A DNA stretch of 63,361 nt from an uncultured Eubacteriales bacterium (GCA_903835065.1 CAILLO010000011.1:1-63361), one strand, 5' to 3'; positions 23,883 to 31,809 are shown, counted from the stretch's first letter. The notes: generated by a model from the sequence alone, not told the origin. Translations and numbers: made by a program.

Positions 23883-24956
23883 ATGAAGAGACTCCGGTCC
23901 ATCGGCTTCTCCGTCGTCGCCGCGGTCCTGTGCATCGCGGTCCTGTGGCTCGCGACGCGCCTCGTCGTCCCCAAGTACGACACCGGCATCGTCGAGGGGA
24001 ACCTGACCGCCGAGTACTACCAGGAGACGACGAAGCACGATGTGATCTTCATCGGTGACTGCGAGGTCTACGAGACGTTCTCGCCGATCACGCTCTGGGA
24101 GAAGTACGGCATCACGAGCTACATACGGGGCAACGCCCAGCAGCTGATGTGGCAGTCCTACTCCATGCTCGAGGACACGCTGCGGACCGAGAAGCCCAAG
24201 GTCGTCGTCCTCGGGGTCATCGGGATGAAATACGACACGCCCCAGAAGGAGACGTACAACCGAATGACCCTCGACGGCATGCGCTGGTCCGCCGCGAAGG
24301 TCGGGGCGATCGAGGCCTCGAGGATGCCGAACGAGAGCTTCGTCGACTACCTGTTCCCGCTGCTCCGCTACCATTCCCGCTGGAGCGCGCTGACGGCGTC
24401 CGACCTGAAGTATCTGTTCACGCGTCCGAAGCTGTTCAACAACGGCTACTACATGCGCGTCGACGTGAAGCCCGCGACGACGGTCCTGGTCGGCAAGAAG
24501 CTCCCCGACTACGATTTCGGCGCCAACGCCTACCAGTACCTCGACAGGATCGTGCAGCTCTGCAAGGACGACGGCATCGAGCTGATCCTCAACAAGGCGC
24601 CCGTGATCTACCCGTACTGGTACCCCGAGTGGGACAAGCAGATGGTCGACTACGCCGCGGCGCACGGCATCGCCTACTACAACTTCCTCGCCGAGAAGGA
24701 CGCGATCGGCATCGACCTCTCCACCGACACCTACGATGCAGGACTCCACCTGAACCTCTCGGGCGTCGAGAAGCTGTCGACCCGCCTCGGGGCGATCCTC
24801 TCCCAGGACTTCGGCGTGCCCGACCGCCGCTCGGATGCGACGCTCGCCGCCGACTACGCGAAGAAGGTCGCGTTCTACGACGCGATGCGCGACCGCCAGC
24901 TCGCCGAGATCGCCCAGTACGGGCACGTCCTGGGCTTCGGAGCTCCGGCGCAGTAG
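23883..24956 (+). CDS. SGNH/GDSL-like extracytoplasmic protein, possible DltD counterpart
   Basis: A 357-residue protein with one N-terminal helix (SIGFSVVAAVLCIAVLWLAT) and a large outer domain. Block I of the SGNH fold appears as VIFIGDCEVYE, with Cys60 at the position of the nucleophilic Ser. The distal pair is present in DAGLHLNLSG (Asp285 and His289). The family is usually annotated as SGNH/GDSL hydrolase and is found next to MBOAT genes. By analogy with DltD it would complete transfer of the aminoacyl group to the cell-surface acceptor. It is the last gene of the operon; the next gene has its own promoter. Confidence 0.8.
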   Translation: MKRLRSIGFSVVAAVLCIAVLWLATRLVVPKYDTGIVEGNLTAEYYQETTKHDVIFIGDCEVYETFSPITLWEKYGITSYIRGNAQQLMWQSYSMLEDTLRTEKPKVVVLGVIGMKYDTPQKETYNRMTLDGMRWSAAKVGAIEASRMPNESFVDYLFPLLRYHSRWSALTASDLKYLFTRPKLFNNGYYMRVDVKPATTVLVGKKLPDYDFGANAYQYLDRIVQLCKDDGIELILNKAPVIYPYWYPEWDKQMVDYAAAHGIAYYNFLAEKDAIGIDLSTDTYDAGLHLNLSGVEKLSTRLGAILSQDFGVPDRRSDATLAADYAKKVAFYDAMRDRQLAEIAQYGHVLGFGAPAQ

Positions 24957-24985
24957 GCCCCTTCCGCCCGCCGCGCACGGCGCGG

Positions 24986-24991
24986 TATAAT
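24986..24991 (+). promoter_or_regulatory. TATAAT -10 box for the lipoprotein gene
   Basis: A perfect TATAAT 41 bases before the ATG at 25033; the -35 region is not recognisable. It suggests that the lipoprotein is transcribed separately from the operon before it. Confidence 0.55.
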
Positions 24992-25032
24992 CTCCCTGAC
25001 GTCTCCGCCCGGAACAGGAAAGGAACCACGAT

Positions 25033-25557
25033 ATGAAGAGAACCCTCCTCCTCGCCGCCCTCCTCGCCGCAGCCCTCGCGCTGCCGCTCTCCGCCTGCGG
25101 AGCCGCGCCCACCGGCCCCTCCGCCACCGGCGCCCCGACCGCGACCCCCGCCGCCGCCGCGGGCTACGCCTTCGTCGTCAAGGGCACGACGATCGCGATG
25201 CACGCAGAAGCCGCCCCGATTCTCGCGAAGCTGGGCGACCCCAAGGAATACTTCGAAGCCCCGAGCTGCGCATTCCAGGGCACGGAGAAATCCTACGTGT
25301 ACTCCGGATTCAAGGTGACGACCTACGAACTCGACGGCAAGGACCACATCGCCTCCGTCCTGGTCCTCGACGACTCGATCGCCACCCCGGAGGGCGTCTT
25401 CCTCGGCGCGACGCTCGACGATGTCACGAAGGCCTACGGCACCGCGTACGCACAGAACCTCGGCCTCTACACCTACACGTCCGGGAAGATGACCCTCGCC
25501 TTCCTGCTCGAGAACGGGAAGGTCACCTCGATCGAGTACGCCGCTTCGGCGTCCTGA
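25033..25557 (+). CDS. Lipoprotein of unknown function
   Basis: A 174-residue protein with a signal peptide ending in the lipobox LSAC (Cys21), then a Pro/Thr/Ala-rich linker and a soluble domain of about 125 residues. The domain (GYAFVVKGTTIAMHAEAAPI, LGDPKEYFEAPSCAFQG, YTYTSGKMTLAFLLENGKVT) is the layout of small secreted clostridial lipoproteins annotated only as hypothetical. AGGAAAGGAAC lies before the ATG. It is not recognised beyond that. Confidence 0.75.
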   Translation: MKRTLLLAALLAAALALPLSACGAAPTGPSATGAPTATPAAAAGYAFVVKGTTIAMHAEAAPILAKLGDPKEYFEAPSCAFQGTEKSYVYSGFKVTTYELDGKDHIASVLVLDDSIATPEGVFLGATLDDVTKAYGTAYAQNLGLYTYTSGKMTLAFLLENGKVTSIEYAASAS

Positions 25558-25645
25558 ACCGGCCGCGCCTCCCGCCTCCGTTGCGGTAGAATGGAATCAT
25601 GAAGTGGGCCTGTCCGGCGAGCCGGACGGGTTGCGGGAGGGATTC

Positions 25646-26560
25646 ATGAAGATCCTCGATTTCGGCTCTCTGAACCTGGACACCGTCTACCGGGTCGACC
25701 ACATCGTCCAACCCGGCGAGACGCTTCTGCCGCTCTTCGTGCGCTCCTATTGCGGCGGAAAGGGTCTCAACCAGTCGATCGCGATCGCGCGCGCCGGTTG
25801 CCAGGTCTTCCACGCGGGGCGCGTCGGCCCCGACGGCAGCCGGCTGCTCGACCAGCTCAAGGAGGCCGGCGTCGACGTCCACCTCGTCGAGACCGTCGAG
25901 GCTCGGACCGGACATACCGTGATCCAGGTCGATTCGCAGGGGCAGAATGCGATCCTGCTGTTCGGCGGCGCCAACCGGGTGATCGAGAAGACGTTCATCG
26001 ACCGGACCCTGAAGGGTTTCCGCAAGGGCGACATGCTCGTCCTCCAGAACGAGATCTCCGAAGTCGCCTACCTGATCCAGAGGGGCTCCGAGCGAGGGAT
26101 GAGGATCTGCTTCAACGCCTCGCCCGCCGACGCCGCCCTCGTCCAGTACCCGCTGCATCTCGTGCACACCCTGCTCGTCAACGAGATCGAAGGGTCGACG
26201 CTGGCCGGGACCGACGACCCGGACCGCATCGTCGACGTCCTGATCGCGCAAGGCTACGGCAAGGAAGTCGTCCTGACGCTGGGCAAGCGCGGCGTCCTCT
26301 TCGGCGACGGCAAGCGCAAGTTCCGCTTCAAGAGCTTCTCCGTCCCCGTCGTCGACACGACCGGCGCCGGCGACACCTTCACCGGATTCTACCTCGCGGG
26401 CGTCGCGCGCGGTCTCGACGCCGAATCCTGCCTGCTCTACGCGACGGCCGCCGCCTCGATCTGCGTGACCCGCGCCGGCGCCGCCGAGTCGATTCCGGAC
26501 TGGGAGGAGACGGCCGCGTTCCTTTCCAGCGGGTCCCTTCCCGATGGCCCGAAACCGTGA
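25646..26560 (+). CDS. PfkB family carbohydrate kinase (ribokinase-like)
   Basis: A 304-residue sugar kinase. It shows the PfkB signature near the N-terminus (CGGKGLNQSIAIARAG) and the ATP/anion-hole motif DTTGAGDTFTGFYLAG with the catalytic Asp. It starts at ATG 25646 (MKILDFGSLNLD) with GGGAGG upstream; the longer open frame before it lacks a ribosome site. It phosphorylates a sugar with ATP. Ribokinase is the nearest match by feel (GGKGLNQS), but the substrate is not certain. It overlaps the start of the CDGSH gene by one base (TGATG). Confidence 0.9.
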   Translation: MKILDFGSLNLDTVYRVDHIVQPGETLLPLFVRSYCGGKGLNQSIAIARAGCQVFHAGRVGPDGSRLLDQLKEAGVDVHLVETVEARTGHTVIQVDSQGQNAILLFGGANRVIEKTFIDRTLKGFRKGDMLVLQNEISEVAYLIQRGSERGMRICFNASPADAALVQYPLHLVHTLLVNEIEGSTLAGTDDPDRIVDVLIAQGYGKEVVLTLGKRGVLFGDGKRKFRFKSFSVPVVDTTGAGDTFTGFYLAGVARGLDAESCLLYATAAASICVTRAGAAESIPDWEETAAFLSSGSLPDGPKP

Positions 26561-27258
26561 TGGAGGGGGAGAAGCGTCCGAGGATCCGCATACTGGCGGA
26601 TGGCCCGTATCTTGTCGGCGGAGGCGTCCCGCTGTCCGAGCAGGTGATCACCCCGGACGGCAACGGCTACCGGCTGGTGCCGGGCCGCCTGCTCGCGCGG
26701 ACGGAATCCTACGCGCTCTGCCGCTGCGGCGGGACGAAGACGCCGCCGTTCTGCGACGGCTCGCATGCGACGAATGGCTTCTCGGGACGGGAGACGGCGT
26801 CGCGCCGGTCCTACGAGGACCGCGCGGAGATCGAGTACGGGCCGGGACTCGACCTGCTGGACGACGACCGCTGCGCCTTCGCGCGGTTCTGCCACCGGGA
26901 GGCCGGCGACGTCTGGGAGTTCGTCGAGGAATCGGACGATCCGCACAAGAAGCGGGAGGCGATCATCGGCTCCAACGAATGCCCGTCGGGCCGCCTCGTG
27001 GCCGTCGAGAAGGACGGCCGCCGGATCGAGCCCGACTACGCGCCCTCGATCGAGGTCGCCCAGGACCCGGAGAACGAATGCAGCGCCAGCCTGTTCGTGA
27101 AGGGCGGGATCCCCGTCGAATCCACCGACGGCACGACCTACGAGGTGCGCAACCGCGTGGCGCTGTGCCGCTGCGGCCGGTCGAAGAACAAGCCCTTCTG
27201 CGACATGGCGCACGTCACGACCGGGTTCGACGACGGACATTCGGAAGGGCGGGCCTGA
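26560..27258 (+). CDS. Double CDGSH-type iron-sulfur protein
   Basis: A 232-residue protein with two CDGSH-type [2Fe-2S] sites. CRCGGTKTPPFCDGSH is near residue 50, and the slightly changed CRCGRSKNKPFCDMAH is near the C-terminus. Between them is a Cys-containing segment (FARFCHREAGDVW ... NECPSGRLVAVE) like the mono-cluster domain often found with double CDGSH proteins. It is probably a redox or cluster-transfer protein. The ATG overlaps the kinase stop by one base, so the two are co-translated. It ends 13 bases from the convergent PfkB gene. Confidence 0.85.
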   Translation: MEGEKRPRIRILADGPYLVGGGVPLSEQVITPDGNGYRLVPGRLLARTESYALCRCGGTKTPPFCDGSHATNGFSGRETASRRSYEDRAEIEYGPGLDLLDDDRCAFARFCHREAGDVWEFVEESDDPHKKREAIIGSNECPSGRLVAVEKDGRRIEPDYAPSIEVAQDPENECSASLFVKGGIPVESTDGTTYEVRNRVALCRCGRSKNKPFCDMAHVTTGFDDGHSEGRA

Positions 27259-27271
27259 AGGACCCTGGGGT

Positions 27272-28246
27272 TCAGACCGGAACCAGCTTCGGAACGCCGG
27301 AGCGACAGGCCTCGACCTCCTCGGGCGAGGGCATCGCGGGAATCGCGCCGCGCTTCGTCGCGCACAGGCTCCCGACCGCGTTGGCGTAATCGACCATCTC
27401 CTCGATCTCGTCGAAGGACAGCTCGGAGAACCTGCGGCCGCTGCGGGCGATCCGGAAGAGCAGCCCGCCCAGGAAGGCGTCACCCGCGCCGGTCGTGTCG
27501 ACCACGTCCACGTCGTACGTCGGGACGAGCCCCGTGCCCTTCGCGCACCGGAAGTAGCATTTCTTCGGACCGAGGGTCACGAGCAGCAGCCGCAGGTCGC
27601 CCGTGAAGAGCTTCCGGCCGCCGGCCGCGAGGTCCCTCTCGCCGGTCAGGAATTCGAGTTCGACTTCGGAGACCTTGAGAATGTCCGCGAAGGGGAGACC
27701 GGACAGCATGCCGCTCTTCGCCGCGGCCTCGCTCTCCCAGAGCGCGGGCCGCCAGTTCGGGTCGTAGGAGACGAGCGCTCCCTTGGACTTCGCCGCTGCC
27801 GCGGTCGCGAGCGTCGCCCGGCGGGCGGGCTCGTCCGTCAGGGACAGGGAGCCGAAGTGGAAGATCCGGGTCTGGTCGACGAGCGTCGTGTCGACCTCCT
27901 GGATCTTCAGGGTCGTGTCGGCGCCGGGACGGCGGTAGAAGCTGAAGCTGCGGTCTCCCCGGTCGTCGAGGTGCACGAAGGCCAGCGTCGTGTCGGCCTC
28001 CTTCGTGAAGCGCAGGCCGCGCGAATCGACTCCGAGCCCGTCCAGCACGGTCTTCAGGTAGCGGCCGAACGCGTCGTCGCCGACCTTGCCGATGAAGGCG
28101 CCCGTGCCGCCGAGGCGGGTCACCGCAGCCAGGACGTTGGCGGGCGCACCGCCGGGGTTGCGCTCGAACAGGGCGTTCCCGGCCGACGAGACGCCTGCGG
28201 GGGTGAAGTCGATCAGGAGTTCTCCGAGGGCGACGACATCGATCAT
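27272..28246 (-). CDS. PfkB family carbohydrate kinase (fructokinase-like)
   Basis: A 324-residue kinase. Motifs are MIDVVALGELLIDFTP at the N-terminus, NPGGAPANVLAAVTRLGG (PfkB signature 1), and DTTGAGDAFLGGLLFRI (signature 2 with catalytic Asp). The wording GELLIDF and GGAPANVA is that of bacterial fructokinases or 2-keto-3-deoxygluconate kinases. The start at 28246 is chosen because GGGGGA precedes it; an ATG nine bases earlier is possible. A good promoter lies upstream (TTGCAC, 17 bases, TATTGC on the minus strand). Confidence 0.88.
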   Translation of the reverse strand: MIDVVALGELLIDFTPAGVSSAGNALFERNPGGAPANVLAAVTRLGGTGAFIGKVGDDAFGRYLKTVLDGLGVDSRGLRFTKEADTTLAFVHLDDRGDRSFSFYRRPGADTTLKIQEVDTTLVDQTRIFHFGSLSLTDEPARRATLATAAAAKSKGALVSYDPNWRPALWESEAAAKSGMLSGLPFADILKVSEVELEFLTGERDLAAGGRKLFTGDLRLLLVTLGPKKCYFRCAKGTGLVPTYDVDVVDTTGAGDAFLGGLLFRIARSGRRFSELSFDEIEEMVDYANAVGSLCATKRGAIPAMPSPEEVEACRSGVPKLVPV

Positions 28247-28272
28247 GTCCCCCATGATAATCCGCCGGGAAG

Positions 28273-28301
28273 GCAATATCCAGAGCCGGAGGTTCGTGCA
28301 A
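28273..28301 (-). promoter_or_regulatory. Promoter of the fructokinase-like gene
   Basis: On the minus strand: TTGCAC (28301-28296), a 17-base spacer and TATTGC (28278-28273), about 27 bases before the start codon. It lies in the 180-base gap shared with the divergent Rieske gene. Confidence 0.5.
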
Positions 28302-28426
28302 TCGTTCCCTCGCGAAAGGAAATTTCCACAGACGCCGGACCGTGAGCCGGCCCCTTCGGCCAGGCATGGCGCCGGACGGGACGGAAGCGTAAGATGGAGG
28401 CATCCAGGAAACACGGGAGGTGCGCC

Positions 28427-28756
28427 ATGGAGACCCTGAAGATCGCCCAGACCCACGAACTCATGCCCGGCCAGATGAAGCGCATCGACGCCGGCAACCG
28501 ACATATCCTCCTCGCCAACGTCGACGGGACCTACTACGCGCTCGACGACAAGTGCCCGCATCTCGGCGGCTCGCTGTCCGGCGGCCGGCTGGAGGGCGGA
28601 CGCGTCTCGTGCCCGAACCACGGCGCCTCGTTCGAGCTCGCGACCGGCCGGAACGTCGGCAATGCGAAGATCGCCTTCATTTCGATTCGCGTCAATGACG
28701 CGAAGTCGTACAAGGTCCGGGTGGACGGCAGCGACGTGATCGTGGAGCTCGGCTGA
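28427..28756 (+). CDS. Rieske-type [2Fe-2S] ferredoxin
   Basis: A 109-residue single-domain Rieske protein. The cluster ligands are in KCPHLGG and SCPNHGA (C-x-H ... C-x2-H), separated by about 17 residues as in dioxygenase-type ferredoxins. CGGGAGG precedes the ATG at 28427. The Crp/Fnr gene follows five bases after the stop, so the two are one unit. An electron-transfer or redox-sensing role in the stress island is likely; the partner enzyme is unknown. Confidence 0.9.
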   Translation: METLKIAQTHELMPGQMKRIDAGNRHILLANVDGTYYALDDKCPHLGGSLSGGRLEGGRVSCPNHGASFELATGRNVGNAKIAFISIRVNDAKSYKVRVDGSDVIVELG

Positions 28757-28761
28757 CGCGC

Positions 28762-29502
28762 ATGGCATCGTCCGCGCCCGCCAGCCGTTCCTGCAGCTGC
28801 GGGCAGCACTGCGCGCACTGCCTCGAGAAGCTCTGCACGCACGGCATCCCGATCTTCGCTTCGCTCGCCGTCGACCAGCTCGAGAAGATCGCGGGGAAGA
28901 CCCTGCACCGAAGCTACGAGAAGGGCGAGACGATTCTCGAGGAGGGGAGCCACCCCGACTACGTCGCGATCCTCAACGGCGGCTCCGTCAAGGCCAGCCG
29001 CTTCACCGCGGATGGCCGGGAGCAGATCCTCTATGTGTTCTCCGAGGGCGACTTCTTCGGCGAGCAGAACCTCCTCTTCGACCGCCCCGCGGTCTATGCC
29101 GTGACCGCGCTCGAGCCCTGCCGGCTCTGCTTTCTCTACAAGAAGGACTTCCAGCAGCTGCTGGCCGACAACCCCGACATCGGGCTTCGGATCATCAGCG
29201 AACTCGGCTGGCGCATGAGCCACCTCGAGAACTCGGTCCGCAACATGGGCGTCCGGAGCCTCGAGTCCCGCATCGGCGCGGTGCTGCTCGAGCTCGCCGG
29301 CAAGTACGGCGCGAAGCAGGACGACGGCACGCTCGTGCGCATGCCGCTCAGCCGCGAGGGCCTCGCCAACTACATCGGAATCGCCCGCGAGACGGTGAGC
29401 CGCAAGCTCGGCATGCTCGAGGACGAGGGCATGATCCGCTCCGTCGGCGCGCGCCACATCCTGATCCGCGACATGAAGGCGCTCGAGGAGCTCGCGGGGT
29501 AG
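28762..29502 (+). CDS. Crp/Fnr family transcriptional regulator with N-terminal cysteine cluster
   Basis: A 246-residue regulator. The N-terminus has Cys at 11, 13, 17, 20 and 25 (C-x-C-x3-C-x2-C-x4-C), a possible Fe-S ligand set. The cNMP-like sensory domain spans residues ~30-150 and the winged helix-turn-helix residues ~180-230. The recognition helix reads ARETVSRKLG. The E-x2-S-R pattern is the one FNR uses to read TTGAT-type half sites. A perfect palindrome of that type lies just downstream, before the RIC gene. The gene is coupled to the Rieske gene. It is probably a redox or NO sensor that activates the repair genes. Confidence 0.9.
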   Translation: MASSAPASRSCSCGQHCAHCLEKLCTHGIPIFASLAVDQLEKIAGKTLHRSYEKGETILEEGSHPDYVAILNGGSVKASRFTADGREQILYVFSEGDFFGEQNLLFDRPAVYAVTALEPCRLCFLYKKDFQQLLADNPDIGLRIISELGWRMSHLENSVRNMGVRSLESRIGAVLLELAGKYGAKQDDGTLVRMPLSREGLANYIGIARETVSRKLGMLEDEGMIRSVGARHILIRDMKALEELAG

Positions 29503-29549
29503 GACCCGCAGGAAGACGCCGCCGCTCGCCCGCCACCCGACGCCCCTCC

Positions 29550-29563
29550 GTGATTGCAATCAC
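29550..29563. promoter_or_regulatory. FNR-like operator GTGATTGCAATCAC
   Basis: A perfect 14-bp palindrome. It fits the FNR/DNR pattern (T)TGAT-N4-ATCA(A) except for the outermost base. Its centre is 41.5 bases before the start point inferred from the -10 TACGAT (29586-29591), the classic position for class II activation by Crp/Fnr proteins. Confidence 0.75.
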
Positions 29564-29585
29564 ATCCTTATCCGGCCGGACCCGG

Positions 29586-29591
29586 TACGAT
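29586..29591 (+). promoter_or_regulatory. -10 box (TACGAT) of the RIC operon
   Basis: TACGAT with no -35 hexamer of its own; the FNR-like palindrome takes that place. This fits activator-dependent transcription of the genes starting at 29650. Confidence 0.6.
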
Positions 29592-29649
29592 GGGACCAGA
29601 ACGAAGAGGCGCGCGATGCGCGATCTGGAACCTACGGGAGGTCATGACC

Positions 29650-30327
29650 ATGGAAAACGACTGGATGGAACGCACGATCGGAAGCATCGTCGCGGAACTG
29701 CCCGAAGCCGCGCAGGTCTTCAAGCGCTTCGGCATCGACTACTGCTGCGGCGGCGGCCGCCCGCTCGAGGAAGCCGTCCGCGAGGCCGGGCTCGACGCCG
29801 ACACCGTCGACCGCGCCCTCTACGACGCGCAGTGCAAGGCCGCCGCGCTCACGGACGCCACCGACTTCCGCGCCTTCGCGCCCGCCGACCTCGTCGACCA
29901 CATCGAGGCCCGCCACCATGCGTACCTGCAGGAGGCCCTGCCGGAGATCTCCGAGCGGCTCGGACTGGTCCTGCGCGCCCACGGCCGCAACCACCCCGAG
30001 CTCTTCCAGCTGCACGCCGTCTTCGGCGCCCTGCGCACCGACCTCGAGCAGCACCTGGTGAAGGAGGAGACGATGCTCTTCCCGGGCGTGACCGACGGCC
30101 AGGGGCACCCCGGCGCCGAGACCCGCGCCCTCGCGCAGGTCATCCGCGACGAGCACACCGCCGCCGGCGAGGCCCTGCGCACGATGCGCCGCCTCATGCA
30201 TGACTACGCGCCGCCGGAGGACGCCTGCCCGACATTCCGCCGCCTGCTGAAGGACCTCGAGACGATGGAGGCGGACCTGTTCCAGCACATCCACCTCGAG
30301 AACAACATCCTGCTGCAGGGCGTCTGA
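29650..30327 (+). CDS. RIC/ScdA/YtfE-type iron-sulfur cluster repair di-iron protein
   Basis: A 225-residue protein. The N-terminal DUF542/ScdA_N domain (residues ~5-60) has FKRFGIDYCCGGGRPLEEA. A hemerythrin-like domain (residues ~75-220) has the expected His/Glu ligands (HIEARHHAYL, HAVFGALRTDLEQHLVKEE, IRDEHTAAG, LFQHIHLENNILL). RIC proteins restore iron-sulfur clusters damaged by NO or oxidants. The second ATG (29650) is preferred, since GGGAGG is 9-14 bases before it and too close to the first ATG (29644). It is the first gene after the FNR-like site. Confidence 0.93.
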   Translation: MENDWMERTIGSIVAELPEAAQVFKRFGIDYCCGGGRPLEEAVREAGLDADTVDRALYDAQCKAAALTDATDFRAFAPADLVDHIEARHHAYLQEALPEISERLGLVLRAHGRNHPELFQLHAVFGALRTDLEQHLVKEETMLFPGVTDGQGHPGAETRALAQVIRDEHTAAGEALRTMRRLMHDYAPPEDACPTFRRLLKDLETMEADLFQHIHLENNILLQGV

Positions 30328-30342
30328 CCCGGAGGCGCCGCC

Positions 30343-30522
30343 ATGGAGTCCGAACGCCCCGTCCTCGACCTCGGCTTCGTCGACATCGTGAAGCCGGGGA
30401 TGCTCGCCACCGCCGGACGGCTAACGACCCTCCCCAAGGGCGCGGCCCTGAAGAAGATCGGCCTGGGCGCGATCGTCTCGGAACTCGAGAAGCACGGATT
30501 CACCGTGGGAAAGCAGGCCTGA
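30343..30522 (+). CDS. Short DUF1858-like protein, apparently lacking its N-terminal helix
   Basis: A 59-residue protein. The segment GFVDIVKPGMLATAGRLTTL PKGAALKKI (written in two parts) matches the C-terminal half of the small DUF1858 proteins encoded next to DUF438 genes. Those normally have about 20 more residues (a VYDL...PEV...LKEL helix) between the N-terminal VLDL and GF. Here VLDL runs straight into GF, as if by in-frame deletion. CCCGGAGG precedes the ATG. It lies between the RIC and DUF438 genes, one base before the latter. The comparison is from memory of the family. Confidence 0.65.
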   Translation: MESERPVLDLGFVDIVKPGMLATAGRLTTLPKGAALKKIGLGAIVSELEKHGFTVGKQA

Positions 30523-30523
30523 C

Positions 30524-31786
30524 ATGAGCGAACTGATCAACAACCGCGAAGTGCGCCGCAACGTCCTCAAGGAGCTCATCTCCGAGCTGCACGACGGTAA
30601 GTCCGTCGACGACGTCAAGGCGAAGTTCCAGGAGACCTTCGGCGACGTGTCCGCCACCGAGATCTCCGACGTCGAGCAGGCCCTGATCCAGGACGGCATG
30701 CCCGTCTCCGAGGTCCAGCGCCTGTGCGACGTCCACGCGTCGGTCTTCAAGGGCTCGATCGCCCGGATCCACGCCCCGCGCGATACGTCGGAGATCCCGG
30801 GCCATCCCGTCTGGGTACTCCGCGCCGAGAACCGCGGCCTGGAGCGCCTGGTCCAGTCCTCGCTGCTCCCCGACCTGGCCCGCTGGTCCGACGCCGGCGA
30901 CCCGACCGCCCTGCCCGCCCTGATCCGCGACCTCGGCCAGCTCGCGAAGGTCGACCTGCACTACTCGAAGAAGGAGAACGTCCTGTTCCCGCTGCTCGAG
31001 AAGCACGACATCACGGCGCCGCCGAAAGTCATGTGGGGCGTCGACGACGAGATCCGCGCGCTGCTCAAGGACGCCCGCCGGGCCGTCGACGACGAGCCCG
31101 TCGGGATCGTGAGGACGCGGGTCGAGCTCGCGGTCGACAGGATCCGGGAGATGGTCTTCAAGGAGGAGAACATCCTGCTGCCCATGCTGCAAGAAAAGCT
31201 GACCGAGGCGGAGTGGCGGGGCGTCGCGAGGTCGTTCGCGGAGATCGGCTACTGCCTGGTCGACCGGGTGCCGGCGTGGGCCGAGCCCGCCACGGAGGAC
31301 GCCGCGCCCGGGCAAGCCGGCGACGCCTCCGCGACCGGGACGAAGCGCCCCCCGTCGTTCGGATCGCTCGTCATGCCCACCGGATCCCTCCACCCGCGCG
31401 AGATCGTCGCGATGCTCAATGCGCTGCCCTTCGACGTCACCTTCGTCGACAAGGACGACACCGTGAAGTACTTCTCGGCCGGCAAGGAGCGCATCTTCGC
31501 CCGCACGCCCGAGGTCATCGGCCGCAAGGTCGTCAACTGCCACCCGCCGGCCAGCGTCCACGTCGTCCAGCAGATCGTCGACGACTTCCGCAGCGGGAAG
31601 AAGGACCACGAGGACTTCTGGATCCGGATGGGGCCGAAGTTCGTCTATATCCGCTACTTCGCCGTGCGCAGCGAGTCCGGGGAATTCCTCGGGACGCTCG
31701 AGGTCACCCAGGACATCGGGCCCATCGCGAAGCTCGAAGGGGAGAAGCGACTGAGGGACCAGGCCGTGGAGCCGCTCCCCGTGTGA
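30524..31786 (+). CDS. DUF438 protein with hemerythrin-like and PAS domains
   Basis: A 420-residue protein. Residues ~5-85 are DUF438 (NREVRRNVLKELISELHDGK, ALIQDGMPVSEVQRLCDVH). Residues ~90-240 are hemerythrin-like with scattered His/Glu ligands (HPVWVLRAENRGLE, HYSKKENVLFPLLEKH, VFKEENILLPML). Residues ~290-405 are a PAS domain (ALPFDVTFVDKDDTVKYFS) containing the conserved Cys-His of NCHPPASVH. These proteins are thought to sense or handle NO, O2 or heme. The gene starts one base after the DUF1858-like gene and ends in a large hairpin. Confidence 0.9.
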   Translation: MSELINNREVRRNVLKELISELHDGKSVDDVKAKFQETFGDVSATEISDVEQALIQDGMPVSEVQRLCDVHASVFKGSIARIHAPRDTSEIPGHPVWVLRAENRGLERLVQSSLLPDLARWSDAGDPTALPALIRDLGQLAKVDLHYSKKENVLFPLLEKHDITAPPKVMWGVDDEIRALLKDARRAVDDEPVGIVRTRVELAVDRIREMVFKEENILLPMLQEKLTEAEWRGVARSFAEIGYCLVDRVPAWAEPATEDAAPGQAGDASATGTKRPPSFGSLVMPTGSLHPREIVAMLNALPFDVTFVDKDDTVKYFSAGKERIFARTPEVIGRKVVNCHPPASVHVVQQIVDDFRSGKKDHEDFWIRMGPKFVYIRYFAVRSESGEFLGTLEVTQDIGPIAKLEGEKRLRDQAVEPLPV

Positions 31787-31809
31787 AGAAAACTTCACGG
31801 AGCGGCTCC
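31768..31809 (+). terminator. Large hairpin at the end of the DUF438 gene
   Basis: GGAGCCGCTCC (31768-31778) and GTGAAG (31783-31788) pair with CTTCAC (31793-31798) and GGAGCGGCTCC (31799-31809). The hairpin has a 4-base bulge and an AAAA loop. It overlaps the last codons. There is no T-run, so it may be a partial terminator or an mRNA-end stabiliser rather than a complete stop before the next gene. Confidence 0.55.

Noticed and set aside
20446-23989. Very long open frames on the minus strand opposite the Dlt-like operon
   Set aside because: They are rich in Arg, Asp, Glu, Gly and Val, lack family motifs and ribosome sites, and mirror a high-GC coding strand. The plus-strand proteins have clear motifs.
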